A stretch of 21,999 nucleotides of DNA, taken from UBA1146 sp963854815. GTDB lineage: Bacteria; Planctomycetota; UBA8108; UBA1146. Below, piece by piece: positions 8,156-15,794 of this stretch. Position 1 is the stretch's first letter; the number at the start of each line of letters is the position of its first letter. The position numbers and the translations under genes are program-made. Location: the NCBI GenBank assembly GCA_963854815.1, contig CAWLAN010000033.1, positions 1 through 21,999 on the forward strand. Reading direction: 5' to 3'. The notes beneath the pieces are model-generated. The model was not told where the DNA came from. It saw only the letters and a list, made by a program, of their open reading frames with translations, and did not search any database.

Positions 8156-8773
8156 TCACCCCCCGGAGTTGGCGAATCCGATCACTCCCTGGGAGATCCT
8201 CGCTCCGGCGTTGCCGGTTGGTTGGCCGCCGTCATCGACCATGGCGTGGATGATGACACCCCGGCCGACGATCGGGTTGTGGTGACTGTTGAGGGTCACA
8301 TTGTTGACGGTGATCGAGTAATTGGCATTACCGTTGGCATCAGCGGTCAGGTTGCCGAGATCGCCAGCGTGCCGCATCTCGGTGGAGGGTAGTGAATGAT
8401 CGTGCCCCTCCGGGTTGTAGTGGCCGCCGGTTCCCTTGCCGTTGTCGAGCCGCAGATCGCCGAACTGATGGATGTGGATGGCGTGTTGTTGACCCGGGTT
8501 GAGTCCGCTGATGGTCGCCTCGACCACGACGCTGTCGGTACCCTGGGTGAAGGTGACCGTTCCCGCAGTTTTGTTGCCGGCGGTCGGGGTCATCACTGCG
8601 ACCGCCACCTGGCCCACCTGTGCGGCGGCCATCTCGGCGGCAGCTTGTTCGAGTGCCTGTTCCGCTTCCATCTGTGTTTGCTGTCGGATTTCCTTGTTTG
8701 CCTGTGACTCGCAGCCGACGGTGAAACCGATCAGCAGAGCCAACATGAAACTGTATTGCCAGCGGATGATCAT
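8156..8773 (-). CDS. sodC: Cu/Zn superoxide dismutase, lipoprotein
   Basis: From the ATG at 8773, preceded by AAAGGGAGAA, this is a 205-residue protein that converts superoxide to oxygen and peroxide in the periplasm. Residues 1-21 form a lipoprotein signal ending in TVGC, so Cys21 is probably lipidated. An alanine/glutamine-rich helix (24-52) links it to the SodC domain. All metal ligands are present, aligned to the human enzyme: His100, His102, His118, His126, His135, Asp138 and His176 (HIHQFGD, GGHYNP, RHAGDLGN, GRGVIIHA). The catalytic arginine is Arg192 in GARISQGVIG. The two cysteines of the usual intrasubunit disulfide are absent, replaced by Gly112 and Gln195. The reading frame extends upstream to 9139, but those codons overlap the divergent gene and lack protein-like character. 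Confidence 0.93.
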   Translation of the reverse strand: MIIRWQYSFMLALLIGFTVGCESQANKEIRQQTQMEAEQALEQAAAEMAAAQVGQVAVAVMTPTAGNKTAGTVTFTQGTDSVVVEATISGLNPGQQHAIHIHQFGDLRLDNGKGTGGHYNPEGHDHSLPSTEMRHAGDLGNLTADANGNANYSITVNNVTLNSHHNPIVGRGVIIHAMVDDGGQPTGNAGARISQGVIGFANSGG

Positions 8774-8879
8774 CACGATTCTCCCTTTCGAGGTATTAGT
8801 CGACACAGCATCGTTGGGAGACCTCACCACATCCAGCAACTTGTCGAAGTTCACGGCAATTGTGGCTACCATACGGTCC

Positions 8880-9941
8880 ATGCGTCTTGTCCCTCGCCTC
8901 CTGTTCATGACCCTCGCAGTGGCCACGATGGTGTTGCCGCCACTGTTCTCCTCGAGCCCGCAGGAGGCACCGACTGCCGGTCCCAATCGCGCCGACGAAC
9001 CGCTCGTCGACCAGTTTTCCCTGCAGCGTGCGGTGTCTTTTGCCGATTCAACCGCTTTGCAGTGGGAGCAGCAGAGAGACTGCGTCACCTGCCACACCAA
9101 TGGCCTGTACCTGGTCGCGCGAGCACAGGTTTCGCCCAAGGCTGCCGAAAATCGTCGGGCGCGCGAGTTCGCACGCGGCTACCTGAACCGCTATGTGGTC
9201 GAGAAGCAGACTCCTTCCGGACAGCGTGGAGCGGTCGAGGGACTGGTCGCGACCACCTGCTTCCTGACCATCAGCGACATCGCCACCGATGGGCGCCTGT
9301 CGCCGGACACCCGCAAAGCGCTCGACCACATGTGGAGTCTCCAGGATGAGGACGGGGGCTGGGGTGCGTGGCTCAAGTGCGGCTGGCCGCCCTTTGAAAG
9401 CGATGATCACTTCGGCGTGACGCTGGCCGCGGTCGCTGCGGGGGTCTTACCGGATTCCTATCGCCGTACCCAGACGGCGAGGCGTGGACTGCAGCGACTG
9501 CGAACATGGCTCGGAAATCACCCGCCGCAGAACCTCCACCACAAGGGGATGATGCTGTGGGCGGGCGCGAAACAGCACGATCTGTTCGATGCCACGACAA
9601 AAGGTATCTGGAGTACCGAACTCCTGAAAGCTCAGCGCAAGGACGGAGGATGGCGCCTGGTCGATCTGGGGGCGGGGCAATGGAAGCGGCCGGAAGATGT
9701 GGCCGAGCAGATGCCCAGCGATGCGTACGCCACCGCCTTTTCGATTTTTGTTGTTCGGAAGGCGGGAGTCCCCGCCGATCATCCGCAACTAGCGCGAGGT
9801 CTCGAGTGGCTGCGCAAGAGCCAGCGCGAGAGCGGACGCTGGTTTGTCCGTTCTCCCAAGCGTGACGGCAAGCACTACATCAGCCACGCCGCGACGATGT
9901 TCGCCGTCATGGCGTTCACGAGTTGCGGCGAGGATCTCTGA
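8880..9941 (+). CDS. Exported terpenoid-cyclase-like alpha/alpha-toroid protein with a CxxCH motif
   Basis: This 353-residue protein begins with a signal sequence (MRLVPRLLFMTLAVATMVLP). CVTCH at 68-72 is a c-type heme attachment motif or, less likely, a thiol or metal site. The remaining residues have the helical repeats of the squalene-hopene-cyclase/prenyltransferase fold, with QW-like motifs SLQDEDGGWGAW (153-164), KAQRKDGGWRL (250-260) and LRKSQRESGRWF (311-322). The catalytic DxDD motif of squalene-hopene cyclases is not seen, so cyclase activity is unlikely. Related exported proteins are frequent in Planctomycetota and mostly uncharacterised. The ATG at 8880 is chosen because it begins the signal peptide; its ribosome site is weak, and a GTG six codons earlier is possible. 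The reading frame also extends to 8499, but that part is antisense to sodC. It is divergent from sodC, with about 106 bp between them, and its stop abuts that of the ankyrin gene. Confidence 0.75.
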   Translation: MRLVPRLLFMTLAVATMVLPPLFSSSPQEAPTAGPNRADEPLVDQFSLQRAVSFADSTALQWEQQRDCVTCHTNGLYLVARAQVSPKAAENRRAREFARGYLNRYVVEKQTPSGQRGAVEGLVATTCFLTISDIATDGRLSPDTRKALDHMWSLQDEDGGWGAWLKCGWPPFESDDHFGVTLAAVAAGVLPDSYRRTQTARRGLQRLRTWLGNHPPQNLHHKGMMLWAGAKQHDLFDATTKGIWSTELLKAQRKDGGWRLVDLGAGQWKRPEDVAEQMPSDAYATAFSIFVVRKAGVPADHPQLARGLEWLRKSQRESGRWFVRSPKRDGKHYISHAATMFAVMAFTSCGEDL

Positions 9942-11174
9942 TCATCTTTTTGCGGTATCCGCTGCGAGGTTGGCGGCGGCGACCGCTTTCTCCAGCGCTT
10001 CCATTTCAGGAGTGCCCTGCAGTGCTTCGTTCTCACGGGCGTACTCGATGACCGACTTGTGCATGAAGTAGTTCTCACTCGGATCTCCACGACGCTGCCT
10101 CCTTTGCATATCCGCGAAGGTGGGGTTTGCCCCCGCCTTGAGCAGCATCGGGATGACGTCCAGATTGTGCTCACAGCATCCCCTCACGGCAGAGAGCAGT
10201 GGGCGCGACTTTTCGTCGCCATGATTCACATCGGCTCCGGCATCGAGCAGCATCTGGACGATCTCGGATGAGTGTCTGCACCGATAAGCACTCGAGTTGG
10301 TGTACAGATCATGGAGTACGAAGCAGATCGCAGATTTTTTTCCGGAATCTGGATCGGCTCCCAGTTCCAGAAGCAAGGAAACGACCTCGGGGGATTTTTC
10401 ACGCGAAATTGCCATTCCTAGTGCCTGCACTCTCACGTCTCCATCGAAACTGGCTCCATGTGAAACCAACCAGCGAATTTTGTCTTTCCATTCTGGATCG
10501 AAAGGTACCTTCTTCTCTACCGGCTTCGGTGGCTCCAGGCCCCTCTTGAGGTATTGCAGGTCAATTCGTGCCTGACTGGTATTGAATGACTGATCATTTA
10601 TCTTTTTCTTCGCTGGTGAGTTAGGGCAATTTTCTATCACCTTAGTCAGGGGCGAATATCTCCGTTTCTTTTTGCCGGATTGTCCGTTCACGTCCGCGCC
10701 CAGTTCGATCAGAAGATCTCCAGTCTTTTTCCAGTCAGACCCGGAGTTGTTGCGGAGATTTATAGCCAGTGGGGTGTTTCCAAATAGCCACACAGAATCG
10801 AGATCGGCCCCGGCCTCGGCCATCGCACGGATCAATTCTGATTTTTTCTGGAATGCCTTTGGGGTGGTCCCATCTTTCATCATGGAAAATTGGAGGAGGG
10901 TATGTCCGTTGTGCGGCCTGTCCTTGTGATCGATGGGCATGCCGCTGGCAAGGGCCAGTTCCAGGTGATCGACCGATTGAGTGGCTAACAACCATCTGGT
11001 GCGTTTTTCTGCATCGTCGAGCCAGGACCAGGGGATTCGATCAGAAATGAAATCGTAGAGCCACGGAGATACCGCCAGTAGTAGCACCAGTAAGATCTTC
11101 CTGGTGCTGGATTTCTTCTTCGGCGGGGTTTCATCGTGTGTTTCCTGGATGGTGTCGGTCATGTGGTCGGTCAT
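9942..11174 (-). CDS. Membrane-anchored ankyrin-repeat protein
   Basis: This 410-residue protein has a charged N-terminus, one probable membrane helix (about residues 27-43, KILLVLLLAVSPWLYDFI) and then ankyrin-type repeats to the end. Repeat cores include MAEAGADLD, LLIELGADVNG, WLVSHGASFDG, LLLELGADPDSG, MLLDAGADVNHGD and MLLKAGANPTFAD, each followed or preceded by a T-P-L-type helix start. With no signal cleavage site and a basic segment (PPKKKSSTRK) before the helix, topology is uncertain; the repeats may face the periplasm. Ankyrin repeats bind other proteins, and no enzymatic domain is visible. AAGGGAAG precedes the ATG at 11174; a second ATG four codons later is also possible. By eye the middle of the gene (about 10300-10900) is richer in A+T runs than its neighbours. 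It is convergent with the toroid gene, stop to stop, and is followed upstream by a 126-bp gap to the EboE-like gene. Confidence 0.85.
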   Translation of the reverse strand: MTDHMTDTIQETHDETPPKKKSSTRKILLVLLLAVSPWLYDFISDRIPWSWLDDAEKRTRWLLATQSVDHLELALASGMPIDHKDRPHNGHTLLQFSMMKDGTTPKAFQKKSELIRAMAEAGADLDSVWLFGNTPLAINLRNNSGSDWKKTGDLLIELGADVNGQSGKKKRRYSPLTKVIENCPNSPAKKKINDQSFNTSQARIDLQYLKRGLEPPKPVEKKVPFDPEWKDKIRWLVSHGASFDGDVRVQALGMAISREKSPEVVSLLLELGADPDSGKKSAICFVLHDLYTNSSAYRCRHSSEIVQMLLDAGADVNHGDEKSRPLLSAVRGCCEHNLDVIPMLLKAGANPTFADMQRRQRRGDPSENYFMHKSVIEYARENEALQGTPEMEALEKAVAAANLAADTAKR

Positions 11175-11300
11175 GATGTCTTCCCTTCACACAGAAGCCT
11201 GATCCTACTGTTGGAATCCGAAGTGCCGCCGACGTCGGACCGATGAAGAGGGTGCCTTGATCTGGCTGTTAAGGGCGGTTGAGAAGGGCTCTTGGCCGAT

Positions 11301-12527
11301 TCACCGTGAATTTGCACCAGCCGAGGTGCTGTGGGCCCAGCGCAGTTCGGCTGAGATGCCCTCGATGAGGCGTTTTCGTTGTTCTGATTTCTTCACTCCC
11401 CGCATCAGCACCGGCCAGGTGTAGGTCTCGACGGCGATGTGCGGGATCTGCTCCTTGCGACGGAGTGCTTCGGTGAGCAGTGCCTTGGCATCATCGCGGG
11501 TGGTGTGCAGTTTGCCGTGGCGATTACTCGACAGCGGTACGTGGAAGTGGGTGCGCACCTCGGCGATGCCGGAGAGATCCTGTTTGCGGATCTGGTCGAG
11601 GTCACCGATGCGCACGATGTTTCCATCTTTCATCCGTAGGACACTCTGGTGCAAATAGCGTGGCTCGATGTGCTGCAGCAGTTCCCGATAGGCCGCCGGT
11701 GAACGGCCGGGGTTCGGCAAGGAGATGGCGCTGGTGATGTGGGCCTTGCCGACGAGGATTCCGGCTCGATCGAGACGGCGCCAGTCTTCCACCGGCGAGC
11801 GAAACAACACCGCCGAGTGACAGGCATCGAGGTTCACCGTCCAGTGGCGACGCAACAACCCCTCGGCACGGGCGCGGTGGCAGCGCAGATCCCGGGCCAG
11901 ATCGGGTAGTTGCGGATGCAGGTGTTCTTTCCAGAAAGAGATCACGTCTTCGGCGCACTCGAAGGTGGTGTCGGGTTCGGGTTCTGCATTGAGGGCGATG
12001 AAGATGCCGGTTTGTTGTTCGATGCGCGCCAGGTGGGCGACCACCTTCAGATAACCGGACGCCATCTTGCTATGCAGCACCGGCGTGTCGCCCGCGGGGC
12101 GGTAACCGCCACCGAGAGTCGAGATGGTCAAGCGCCTGACCTCGGGCACCATCCGTACCAGCGCATCGGCGATGCGACAGGTGGTGGTGGCACGGGCGAC
12201 ATGTGCCCAGGAGGGCAGGTAGACCTGCTCCTTGACGCGCTTGGCGTGAAAATCGCTGAGCGGGAAAGCGTTGACGGTGTAGAGGTGCAGATCGAGATCT
12301 CGCAGGCGATCGCCGAACGACTCGGCAACACCTTTTCTCGACAGTTGTGCCGCCAGGCTCTGGCCGATGTGGGGCGCGATGGCGAACGGTTCGCCGGGAC
12401 ACACCCGGTCGCGTATGGGAACGATGTAATCGTCGATGGCAGCGAGCAGATCACGCACCGTCGATGCCGGGTGCGCATTCATCTCATAGCCGAGCGGATG
12501 GCTTTGTTGCCCCTGGGTGATGAACAC
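11301..12527 (-). CDS. EboE-like TIM-barrel protein (xylose-isomerase-like fold)
   Basis: This 408-residue protein resembles the EboE 'metabolite traffic' family. Shared features are the N-terminal strand with GYEMNAHP (compare YCTNIHP), LHLYTVNAFPLSDFHAKRVKEQ near 81-100 followed by LPSW, NAEPEP (180-185), NLDACH (232-237), KAHITSAI (261-268) and HIAVETYTW (363-371). Glu182, Asp234, His263 and Glu367 are spaced as in metal-dependent sugar isomerases and epimerases of this fold. The Ebo cluster is reported to act in making or moving a small metabolite, but no precise reaction is known to me. No other ebo gene is in the window. The GTG at 12527 is chosen over an ATG at 12482 because the latter would cut the first barrel strand. 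It starts 5 bp after the lipoprotein gene's stop, so the two form an operon. Confidence 0.72.
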   Translation of the reverse strand: MFITQGQQSHPLGYEMNAHPASTVRDLLAAIDDYIVPIRDRVCPGEPFAIAPHIGQSLAAQLSRKGVAESFGDRLRDLDLHLYTVNAFPLSDFHAKRVKEQVYLPSWAHVARATTTCRIADALVRMVPEVRRLTISTLGGGYRPAGDTPVLHSKMASGYLKVVAHLARIEQQTGIFIALNAEPEPDTTFECAEDVISFWKEHLHPQLPDLARDLRCHRARAEGLLRRHWTVNLDACHSAVLFRSPVEDWRRLDRAGILVGKAHITSAISLPNPGRSPAAYRELLQHIEPRYLHQSVLRMKDGNIVRIGDLDQIRKQDLSGIAEVRTHFHVPLSSNRHGKLHTTRDDAKALLTEALRRKEQIPHIAVETYTWPVLMRGVKKSEQRKRLIEGISAELRWAHSTSAGANSR

Positions 12528-12532
12528 GAGGT

Positions 12533-13702
12533 TTAGGGGGCGCCAGTTTTCGAGACCACCGATCCGGAGACACCCTCGATGACGCTCCTGGCGAGAGGAA
12601 CAGCGTACAGGTTCAGGTTGCCCTCGATGCTCTGAGCGGTCACTCCTTGGCGAGCGTCGATAACTGTCACGACGCCGGAGATATACCGCAGTTCCAGAGA
12701 GCCATCGCGTCCCCAGATCTGGACATCACCGGTGACCTCACTGATGGAGCAGTTTCCGCCCCCATCACGGACCTTCACCGGTCCGTCGAAACCACGCACC
12801 TCACAGGGGCCTCTACCGCTGGAAATCACCAGGCTTCCGCTACTGTCGTGGACCTCGATGGCACCGCGGAGACTCGTGATCGACAGTTCTCCTGTGAATC
12901 CTGAGATGTAGATGTCGCCTTTGCTATCCTGGATGTCGAGAGCGAAGCGATCATTATCCATCTGGGGGATCCGGACCGTGAGGTCGACCTCGTAGTCCTC
13001 CGCGTTGTTCAGTTTTGGATCGACAACGCGAATTCTGGGTCGTCCTGGAGCCGTGCGATCGATGGCGATACGCGCTCCCGAAGAGAGAGTGGGTGCTCGA
13101 CCGAGCGTCTTTCCGCCAACGGTCACATCGGCGGAAATGGTGATGTTCTCGGCGCCTGGATCGTGCTCGATCGTCAACTTCCCCGGGCCCGTCATCAGGA
13201 TGAGGGTGTTGACGAAAGCTGGGTCGAGACTCTCGTTGATGTGTGAATCCTCACGGGAACTGGTCTCGATGATCTGATCGGGTGTGGGTTCGATGTCGAT
13301 CACAATGTTGATGATCGGTTCTTCGCTTTCGACAGGCTGCTCGGCGATGGTCGTTTCCTCAGCGCCTACCGGCTCTTCAGTGACGACTGGTTCCTCGACG
13401 ATGTCGGATTCTACCTCGGTTGCGATTCCGGCAAGGTCTACCGGTGCCTCCTGTTCGATGTCCTTTGCAGTGGCCGGAGAAGGGGTCGCTTGCTCTACCG
13501 GCACAGAAATTCCAGCGTCTCTGCGAGCGATGGCGGGGGCGATTCCTGCCGACAGTTGCAACGGTTGCGCCTGGATGGGGGTGCTGGAGTAGTTCGGTGC
13601 TGGAGCCGTAGTTCTATCGGGGCTGGAACCACAACCGCCGAGGATCAGCAATGCGAGCACGGACAGCACACCGAAGGTCAGATGGATGCGGATTCGGATC
13701 AT
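12533..13702 (-). CDS. Lipoprotein with DUF4097-like beta-repeat domain
   Basis: This 389-residue protein starts with a signal ending in LGGC, so Cys24 is a predicted lipid attachment site. Residues 25-160 are a low-complexity linker rich in Pro, Ala, Glu and Val, with imperfect repeats around EEPVVTEEPVGAEE (103-116), probably a flexible tether. From about 165 the sequence is short beta-strand repeats: DIQDSKGDIYISGFTGEL, SLRGAIEVHDSSGSL, FDGPVKVRDGGGNCSISEV and IWGRDGSLELRYISGV. This pattern of strands separated by G-D or G-x turns fits the DUF4097 right-handed beta-helix or adhesin-like domains. No enzymatic role is known. It is first in an operon with the EboE-like gene and divergent from moxR. 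The acidic tether and lipid anchor suggest it stands off the outer or inner membrane. Confidence 0.75.
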   Translation of the reverse strand: MIRIRIHLTFGVLSVLALLILGGCGSSPDRTTAPAPNYSSTPIQAQPLQLSAGIAPAIARRDAGISVPVEQATPSPATAKDIEQEAPVDLAGIATEVESDIVEEPVVTEEPVGAEETTIAEQPVESEEPIINIVIDIEPTPDQIIETSSREDSHINESLDPAFVNTLILMTGPGKLTIEHDPGAENITISADVTVGGKTLGRAPTLSSGARIAIDRTAPGRPRIRVVDPKLNNAEDYEVDLTVRIPQMDNDRFALDIQDSKGDIYISGFTGELSITSLRGAIEVHDSSGSLVISSGRGPCEVRGFDGPVKVRDGGGNCSISEVTGDVQIWGRDGSLELRYISGVVTVIDARQGVTAQSIEGNLNLYAVPLARSVIEGVSGSVVSKTGAP

Positions 13703-13782
13703 CTTCTGGTCTCCTCACGAGATTTGGACAGCCAAGCAGTGTATCACGAAGCCACCCCCAGGTGTGGGAGAAGCGAGTGTCT

Positions 13783-13798
13783 TCACCAGGTCTGGTGA
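13783..13798. promoter_or_regulatory. Perfect inverted repeat, possible operator
   Basis: The divergent region 13703-13887 between the lipoprotein gene and moxR contains TCACCAG-GT-CTGGTGA, two perfect 7-bp arms around a 2-bp centre. Its symmetry and position, 81 bp from the lipoprotein start and 90 bp from the moxR start, fit a binding site for a dimeric regulator controlling one or both operons. As RNA it would form a 6-bp stem with a GGUC loop, but no coding UGA context is present. No protein-binding evidence is available, and no second copy was noticed in the window. Confidence 0.3.
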
Positions 13799-13887
13799 CA
13801 CCCGCGGCCGATCCGGGAGCGCTCAAGGTAGGCTTGCCCGACGAGGTGACTTCGGTGACGATGGTCTCGATCTCGGGAGGGGGGCGA

Positions 13888-14898
13888 ATGCCCGATCTGG
13901 AGCATGATCTAGCCGATTTCAGCAGCGATTTCTCGCGCCTTCGCGCGGAGGTGGGCAAGGTACTCGTTGGTCAGGACGAAGTGGTGGAGACGGTTTTGAT
14001 CGCTCTCTTTGCGGGGGGGCACTGCCTTCTCGAAGGAGTTCCCGGTCTTGCCAAGACGCTGCTGGTCAGAACTCTCAGTGAGTGTCTCGATCTTGAATAT
14101 TCCCGTATCCAGTTCACACCGGACCTGATGCCTGCAGATATCACCGGCACTCGCATCGTTGTCGAGAACGAAAAAGGTAGAAAGGACTTCGAGTTCCAGA
14201 AGGGGCCCATCTTCGGCCAGGTGGTGCTTGCCGATGAGATCAATCGCGCCACGCCCAAGACGCAATCAGCGCTGCTGGAGGCGATGCAGGAGGGAGAAGT
14301 CACCGTAGGGACAGAGACCCACGTTCTGAAGCAGCCTTTCATGGTACTGGCGACCCAGAACCCTCTCGAGATGGATGGCACCTATCCGCTCCCGGAGGCG
14401 CAACTGGATCGTTTTCTGTTCAAGGTCCACGTTCCCTTTCCCGATCGATCTGAGTTGATCGAGGTGCTGGAGCGGACCACCGGGGCACGTTCGGCGCAGG
14501 TGAAGCCGGTTCTGGGGGGCGAGGTGATTCTCGGCCACCGGAAACGCATCCTCGCTGTAGAAGCGGCATCGCATGTTCAGGACTACGCGGTCCGGATGCT
14601 ACTGGCGACTCATCCGGGTGGAGAAGGGGCGCCGGAGATGGTGACTCGCTGGGTTCGTTACGGTGCCAGTCCCCGCGGAGTACAGGCACTGTTGTTGGGG
14701 GCCAAGGTCCGTGCGGCGCTAGACGGTCGAGTTCATGTTTCGTTCGAAGATATTCGCCTGACGGCACCTGCAGCATTGAGGCACCGGATCCTGCTCGGTT
14801 TCGAGGGCGAAGCGGAGGGAGTTATCCCCGAACAGATCGTCGCCACAGTGCTCGAGCAGGTCTCCGAGGTCGTCGAGGATGGCGTGGCTGGCGCATGA
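13888..14898 (+). CDS. MoxR-family AAA+ ATPase
   Basis: This 336-residue protein is a typical MoxR ATPase. Walker A is GVPGLAKT (50-57), Walker B VVLADEIN (112-119), sensor 1 ATQNP (155-159) and the arginine-finger region LPEAQLDRF (168-176), followed by the helical lid with SPRGVQALL. MoxR proteins act as chaperones that mature or insert metal or cofactors into partners, usually working with vWA proteins encoded beside them, as here. The ATG at 13888 is chosen because GGGAGGGGGG lies just upstream; the earlier in-frame ATG at 13861 has no such site, and longer forms would overlap the divergent gene. Its stop overlaps the next start (ATGA at 14895-14898), so translation is coupled. Confidence 0.95.
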   Translation: MPDLEHDLADFSSDFSRLRAEVGKVLVGQDEVVETVLIALFAGGHCLLEGVPGLAKTLLVRTLSECLDLEYSRIQFTPDLMPADITGTRIVVENEKGRKDFEFQKGPIFGQVVLADEINRATPKTQSALLEAMQEGEVTVGTETHVLKQPFMVLATQNPLEMDGTYPLPEAQLDRFLFKVHVPFPDRSELIEVLERTTGARSAQVKPVLGGEVILGHRKRILAVEAASHVQDYAVRMLLATHPGGEGAPEMVTRWVRYGASPRGVQALLLGAKVRAALDGRVHVSFEDIRLTAPAALRHRILLGFEGEAEGVIPEQIVATVLEQVSEVVEDGVAGA

Positions 14899-15794
14899 GT
14901 GAGTCTGGCGACGTCTCAGAACCTCTGCTCGACGAGGATTTTCTGGCGCGTTGCAGTCGTCTGGCGCTCATCTCCCGATCTGTGGTCAGAGGGAAGTTGC
15001 ATGGCGAGAAAAGATCTCGTCGACGTGGCATGTCGACCGAGTTTGCTGACCATCGCAACTATGTCTCGGGAGATGATCTCCGTCACCTCGACTGGAATAT
15101 CTATGGTCGTCTCGAAAAACTCTTCATCAAACTGTTCGAGGAGGAAGAGGAGCGCAACGTTGTGCTGCTTCTCGATGCCTCTGGTTCGATGAACTGCGGT
15201 GAGCCGAACAAATGGCGCCACGCTAGACAGGTTACTGCGGCCATCGGAGCGATCGCTCTTGCCTCGGGAGATCGGGTTCATCTGCGGGTTTTCGACCAGG
15301 AACTGCGTCCCACCAGCGGTTCACTGCGTGGAACTCGCTCCATCCTGCGGTTGATTCAGGTACTCGATGAACTCGAGCCGGGGGAACAGACGGCACTGTT
15401 TCCCTCTCTTCGAGCGCACGGAGCATCGGCACCACCGAGGGCGCTACAGATTCTCATCTCGGATCTGATGGACCCGGATGGGATCGATGAGGCATTGCGT
15501 CAGATCTCCGGATCCCGGGGAGAGAGTTGGTTGATCCATCTGCTGTCGAAGACGGAACAGGATCCGCAACACAACGGAGATCTTCGCCTGCGTGATATCG
15601 AGGACGGATCGTACGTCGATGTCAGTTTCACATCGGCGGTGTTCGAGGCTTACCAGCGGGTTCTCGCCAGTTTTCGGGAAGACGTTCGGAAGGCCTGCGC
15701 TCGCTACCGTATCCAGCCGGTTGAGGTGACTTCGGATATTCCCTTCGACCAGGTTGTCCTGGAGATGTTGCGCCACCGAAGGCTTCTCGGATGA
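14895..15794 (+). CDS. DUF58 protein with vWA-like fold
   Basis: This 299-residue protein has the DUF58 signature RNYVSGDDLRHLDW (54-67) and, directly after, a von Willebrand A-type metal-ion adhesion site, DASGSM at 94-99. No membrane helix is visible, so it is predicted cytoplasmic. In MoxR operons the DUF58 protein is thought to work as a partner or substrate adaptor of the ATPase. It overlaps both neighbours by ATGA, at 14895-14898 and 15791-15794, giving a tightly coupled three-gene unit. Length and motifs are normal for the family. Confidence 0.92.
   Translation: MSESGDVSEPLLDEDFLARCSRLALISRSVVRGKLHGEKRSRRRGMSTEFADHRNYVSGDDLRHLDWNIYGRLEKLFIKLFEEEEERNVVLLLDASGSMNCGEPNKWRHARQVTAAIGAIALASGDRVHLRVFDQELRPTSGSLRGTRSILRLIQVLDELEPGEQTALFPSLRAHGASAPPRALQILISDLMDPDGIDEALRQISGSRGESWLIHLLSKTEQDPQHNGDLRLRDIEDGSYVDVSFTSAVFEAYQRVLASFREDVRKACARYRIQPVEVTSDIPFDQVVLEMLRHRRLLG

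Noticed and set aside
8499..8879. N-terminal extension of the toroid gene to 8499
   Set aside because: It runs antisense through the sodC coding region; the signal peptide starts at 8880.
8774..9139. N-terminal extension of sodC to an ATG at 9139
   Set aside because: It is antisense to the start of the toroid gene, has no protein-like character, and buries the lipoprotein signal and its good ribosome site.
11229..11238. CCGACGTCGG palindrome upstream of the ankyrin gene
   Set aside because: Only 10 bp and common in GC-rich DNA; no promoter elements could be placed around it with confidence.
13651..13887. N-terminal extension of moxR to 13651 or 13861
   Set aside because: The first overlaps the divergent lipoprotein gene; both lack a ribosome site, whereas 13888 has a very strong one.
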